NCBI GenBank assembly: GCA_017471245.1
Contig: JAFUVB010000084.1
Location: 1 to 64,000 of the forward strand
Length of the DNA stretch: 64,000 nucleotides
Source: Prevotella sp.
GTDB taxonomy: Bacteria > Bacteroidota > Bacteroidia > Bacteroidales > Bacteroidaceae
Direction: 5' to 3'
In this document: positions 61,772-64,000 of the stretch, piece after piece
Layout: each line of letters begins with the position of its first letter
Position numbering within the stretch: the first letter of the stretch is position 1
The notes under the pieces: generated by a model
Databases searched by the model: none
What the model saw: the letters and a program-made list of their open reading frames with translations, nothing else
What the model was told of the DNA's origin: nothing
Program-made: the position numbers and the translations under genes

Positions 61772-62380
61772 TTACTTGATATTCACCATCTTGTGCATCT
61801 GCAATGACAAATGCCAGTGCGGATTACGTTTGATGTAATCAATGCACTGGCGTGTCAGTTCGCTGTTGCGCTCTGCGTCACCAGTGTCGCAGGGCTGCAG
61901 ACAGAGATACGCTTCACCATAAAGGGTGGCGTATGGTGCAGGATCATGAATACCGTCGAACACCACTTTCACTTCATCGGCTCTAACCTTTGCCAAAGCT
62001 GGTGCGCAGTTGATGAAAGGAGTCTTGGGAGAAATGGTCACCCAGTTGATGTTGCATGGCAAAGGCCGTGTGCCGTTGGTTTCGATAGCCACATAGAATC
62101 CTTCTTGTTGAAGCGCGGAGACGAGTTGCTCATCCGCCTGCAAGGAAGGCTCACCGCCTGTCAGCACAATAAAGCCACACCGGTTCCACTTTTTCACACT
62201 TTCGATAATCTGCATGGCTGTCATTTCCGTGTAGTCTTCGAAGTCGGTATCGCAGAAAGGACAATTCAGGTTGCACCCGCTGAAACGAATGAACACGGCA
62301 GCTCGCCCCGTATGGCGCCCTTCGCCCTGCAGGGAGTAGAATATTTCGTTGATACGGTATGACTTTTCCATCGTCGGCAC
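61772..62380 (-). CDS. queE: 7-carboxy-7-deazaguanine synthase
   Basis: 202 aa. Radical-SAM enzyme of queuosine/deazaguanine synthesis that rearranges the QueD product. INEIFYSLQGEGRHTGRAAV at the start and FSGCNLNCPFCDTDF (CxxxCxxC) show the cluster site; VLTGGEPSLQ and AIETNGTRPLP are conserved. A second ATG lies three codons in. Starts 11 nt after queD. Confidence 0.95.
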   Translation of the reverse strand: MPTMEKSYRINEIFYSLQGEGRHTGRAAVFIRFSGCNLNCPFCDTDFEDYTEMTAMQIIESVKKWNRCGFIVLTGGEPSLQADEQLVSALQQEGFYVAIETNGTRPLPCNINWVTISPKTPFINCAPALAKVRADEVKVVFDGIHDPAPYATLYGEAYLCLQPCDTGDAERNSELTRQCIDYIKRNPHWHLSLQMHKMVNIK

Positions 62381-62391
62381 GTTCTATTGCC

Positions 62392-62757
62392 CTATAACAG
62401 AAGGCTGGAATCAATGGGGAAATGGTCGTCGGTTGCCATTGCCACGTTTCCGTCCGACTCGCGCACGATGGCCTTATAGCACATGGGGAACTGCTCTACC
62501 ACCCATGCTGCGATGTTTTCTGCCGTAGGATTGAAGGGCAGAAGTTCGTTGAAATTGCCATGATCCAGATGGCCATGAACCTTTTCCTTGATATGCTTGA
62601 AGTCAACCACCATGCCCTCGGCATTCAGTTCGCGCGATGCCAGAAATACGGTAATGATCCAGTTATGCCCGTGCAGACGGCTGCACTTGCTTTCATAGGG
62701 CAGTTCAAGATAATGGCATCCTGCCACTTCCATCGTCTTTGATATACAATACACCAT
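62392..62757 (-). CDS. queD: 6-carboxy-5,6,7,8-tetrahydropterin synthase
   Basis: 121 aa, T-fold enzyme acting before QueE. Zn ligands in AGCHYLEL and RLHGHNW, the catalytic Cys in SKCSRLHGH, and LDHGNFNELL are present. First of the queD-queE operon; queC and the preceding folE are not in the window. Confidence 0.95.
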   Translation of the reverse strand: MVYCISKTMEVAGCHYLELPYESKCSRLHGHNWIITVFLASRELNAEGMVVDFKHIKEKVHGHLDHGNFNELLPFNPTAENIAAWVVEQFPMCYKAIVRESDGNVAMATDDHFPIDSSLLL

Positions 62758-62842
62758 AAGGTTATTATTTTAAAGCTTCCACCATAAAGGGTGGGTAGGG
62801 AAAAAACGATCACGTTTTTTCAGTGAATCGCCAAATGCGCTG

Positions 62843-62873
62843 CAAAGTTACGAAGAATCAGACAAACAGCAAA
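62843..62873 (-). promoter_or_regulatory. promoter of queD-queE
   Basis: TTTG (62873-62870), 19-nt spacer, TAACTTTG (62850-62843). Leader about 80 nt with no recognised preQ1 riboswitch. Confidence 0.82.
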
Positions 62874-62939
62874 GGGTTTTGACAACATTTTTCTTCCGCA
62901 GTCGGAAAATGCCCCATTACTAATCACAAACGATGGATA

Positions 62940-63662
62940 TCATTTCCCAAGAAACTTGCTGCCAAGATACTGATTGAACTGTTCCTTGTAGTTGTCGCCG
63001 ATGGGCAGATAGGTGTCGGCATCCATGATGACACGGTTCTTGTTCACTTCGCGGATACGACGCAGATTGATGATATAGCTGCGGTGGATACGCATGAAAC
63101 GGGAAGGAGGCAGGCGCTCTTCCAGTTTCTTCATACTGAGCAGCACGATGATAGGCTTCTGGTTGTCCAAGTGTATCTTCAGGTATTCGCTCATGCCCTC
63201 CACATATCGGATGTCGGAAATGCAGACGCGCACCACTCTATAGTCGGTTTTAAAGAAGAGCACATCCTCTTCGTCGGCAGCCGGTGTGACGGTTGCCGCA
63301 TTCATCAGGTCGTAGCGAGCCTTCACCTTCATGGCTGCACGCTGGAAATCCTGCAGACCAAAAGGTTTCAACAGATAATCCACGGCATCCACCTTGAAGC
63401 CCTCTATGGCATATTCGCTGTAGGCTGTGGTGAAAACCACCAATGGCGGCATCGCTAACTGTTTTACGAATTCCATGCCGTTGAGGTCAGGCATGTTGAT
63501 GTCGATGAATATGGCATCTATCACGTCGTTTTCCATGATGCGCATGGCATCAAATGCACTCTGGCATGAGCCTGCCAGTTCCAAGAACGGCATCTTCTTG
63601 ATATATGCTTCCAACTGCTGCAATGCCAGCGGCTCGTCGTCGATTGCTAATACTCTTATCAT
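62940..63662 (-). CDS. LytTR-family response regulator
   Basis: 240 aa. Receiver domain 1-120 with the acidic pocket IDDEP, phospho-Asp in IFIDINMPDLNG (about residue 54) and Lys in YLLKPF; a LytTR DNA-binding domain about 140-237 (RYVEGMSEYLKIHL, SRFMRIHRSYIINL). The cognate sensor kinase lies just upstream, separated by a heptamer repeat of about 90 bp. Targets unknown. Confidence 0.95.
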   Translation of the reverse strand: MIRVLAIDDEPLALQQLEAYIKKMPFLELAGSCQSAFDAMRIMENDVIDAIFIDINMPDLNGMEFVKQLAMPPLVVFTTAYSEYAIEGFKVDAVDYLLKPFGLQDFQRAAMKVKARYDLMNAATVTPAADEEDVLFFKTDYRVVRVCISDIRYVEGMSEYLKIHLDNQKPIIVLLSMKKLEERLPPSRFMRIHRSYIINLRRIREVNKNRVIMDADTYLPIGDNYKEQFNQYLGSKFLGK

Positions 63663-63667
63663 TGTTG

Positions 63668-63766
63668 TTTTATTAGAGGTGAGATGATTAGAGGTGAAGG
63701 GTGAGATGATTAGGGGTGAGAGGTGAGATGATTAGGGATGAAGGGTGAGATGATTAGGGATGAGGG
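63668..63766. repeat. AGAGGTG-type heptamer spacer between sensor kinase and regulator genes
   Basis: About thirteen degenerate units: AGAGGTG, AGATGATT, AAGGGTG. Only one arm, so no long hairpin. Same family as 27806. Confidence 0.85.
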
Positions 63767-64000
63767 GTGAGGGGCAGCAGCAGCAGCACCTCATAGGTAT
63801 CGTCTCCTTCCTCAAAATCTAAAGTATAGTTTTCTCCATAAAGCAGATTTAGACGTTGTTTGATGTTTGCAAGTCCCACTCCCCCTTCTGTTTTACCGAG
63901 AGAGTTTTCTTTTTTAGGCTGACGACTGTTGCGGCAGAAGAACTTCAGCCGGTTGTCATCCACCGAAATCTTGATAAAGATGAACGATTCATTCTGGTAG
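63754..64000 (-). CDS. LytS-type sensor histidine kinase, C-terminal part only
   Basis: About 81 residues, open to the window edge with no start in view. The end of the HATPase domain is visible: KISVDDNRLKFFCRNSRQ, then the G-box GGVGLANIKQRLNLLYG. This pattern is that of the LytS/YehU-like kinases that pair with LytTR regulators. The last residues (LLLLPLTPHP) run into the heptamer spacer. Confidence 0.9.
   Translation of the reverse strand, partial: YQNESFIFIKISVDDNRLKFFCRNSRQPKKENSLGKTEGGVGLANIKQRLNLLYGENYTLDFEEGDDTYEVLLLLPLTPHP

Noticed and set aside
62758-62842. preQ1 riboswitch before queD
   Set aside because: The leader shows no conserved preQ1-binding stem-loop; it is mainly a poly-T and poly-A stretch.

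Overview
The window looks like a chromosomal segment of a member of the order Bacteroidales, most probably Prevotella or a close relative. The grounds are: promoters of the Bacteroidetes type (TTTG, 19-20 nt spacer, TAnnTTTG) in front of many genes and few Shine-Dalgarno sites; BspA-type leucine-rich-repeat proteins; two proteins with C-termini resembling type IX secretion sorting domains; TonB-receptor-like outer-membrane barrels; a LytS/LytTR two-component pair; and a Bacteroides-type menaquinone gene order. Nothing looks like a prophage, a conjugative element, an intact IS or a CRISPR array.

Layout. 1-3.4 kb: a secreted BspA-like protein. 3.4-9.0 kb: an operon on the minus strand, lysS-gpsA-HTH-like regulator-Ser/Thr kinase-LRR ectodomain; kinase and ectodomain are in different frames across a run of nine G. 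9.2-15.8 kb: a DMT exporter, a HGSNAT-like acyltransferase, an alpha-N-acetylglucosaminidase and aroB. 15.9-22.0 kb: two tandem paralogous outer-membrane barrel proteins. 22.9-33.1 kb: menaquinone genes in two blocks (menB-menC-menE and thioesterase-menF-menD) separated by plus-strand genes for a nucleoside-kinase-like protein, an ECF sigma factor and two small membrane proteins. 33.3-39.3 kb: housekeeping operons (rplY-pth-S4-purN; nusB-yajC-ybbR-coaE-DUF5606). 39.4-45.3 kb: hsp20 and a probable acid-sugar catabolic locus (racemase-like protein, MFS carrier, DUF1537 kinase, BKACE enzyme). 45.6-52.5 kb: ugd, a four-gene MacAB-TolC-type efflux operon, a small lipoprotein and a small cytosolic protein. 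52.6 kb: tRNA-Arg(CCG). 53.1-57.1 kb: asnA, dnaX, mnmA. 58.0-62.8 kb: a GlsB-like membrane protein, a CotH/lamin-tail protein, an aldose-epimerase-like protein, queE and queD. 62.9-64.0 kb: a LytTR response regulator and the C-terminus of its sensor kinase.

The most unusual content is non-coding. Most intergenic gaps longer than about 200 bp are filled with structured repeats: (a) arrays of a near-palindromic AAAACCTATGGTTTT unit at 22-23 bp spacing (four loci); (b) giant palindromes of about 400-600 bp whose inner arms carry GTTACC/GCTGC repeats and, in two copies, heptamers of the TTGACCA type around a shared core (three loci); (c) inverted heptamer arrays of AGAAGCA/AGAGGCA or AGAGGTG type around a related core (three loci), with single-arm versions elsewhere; (d) a 174-bp MITE-like element with 16-bp terminal inverted repeats and 8-bp flanking direct repeats. 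The best protein-level candidates for something undescribed are the homopolymer-interrupted kinase/LRR gene with its HTH partner, and the DUF1537-BKACE-MFS-racemase-like locus.
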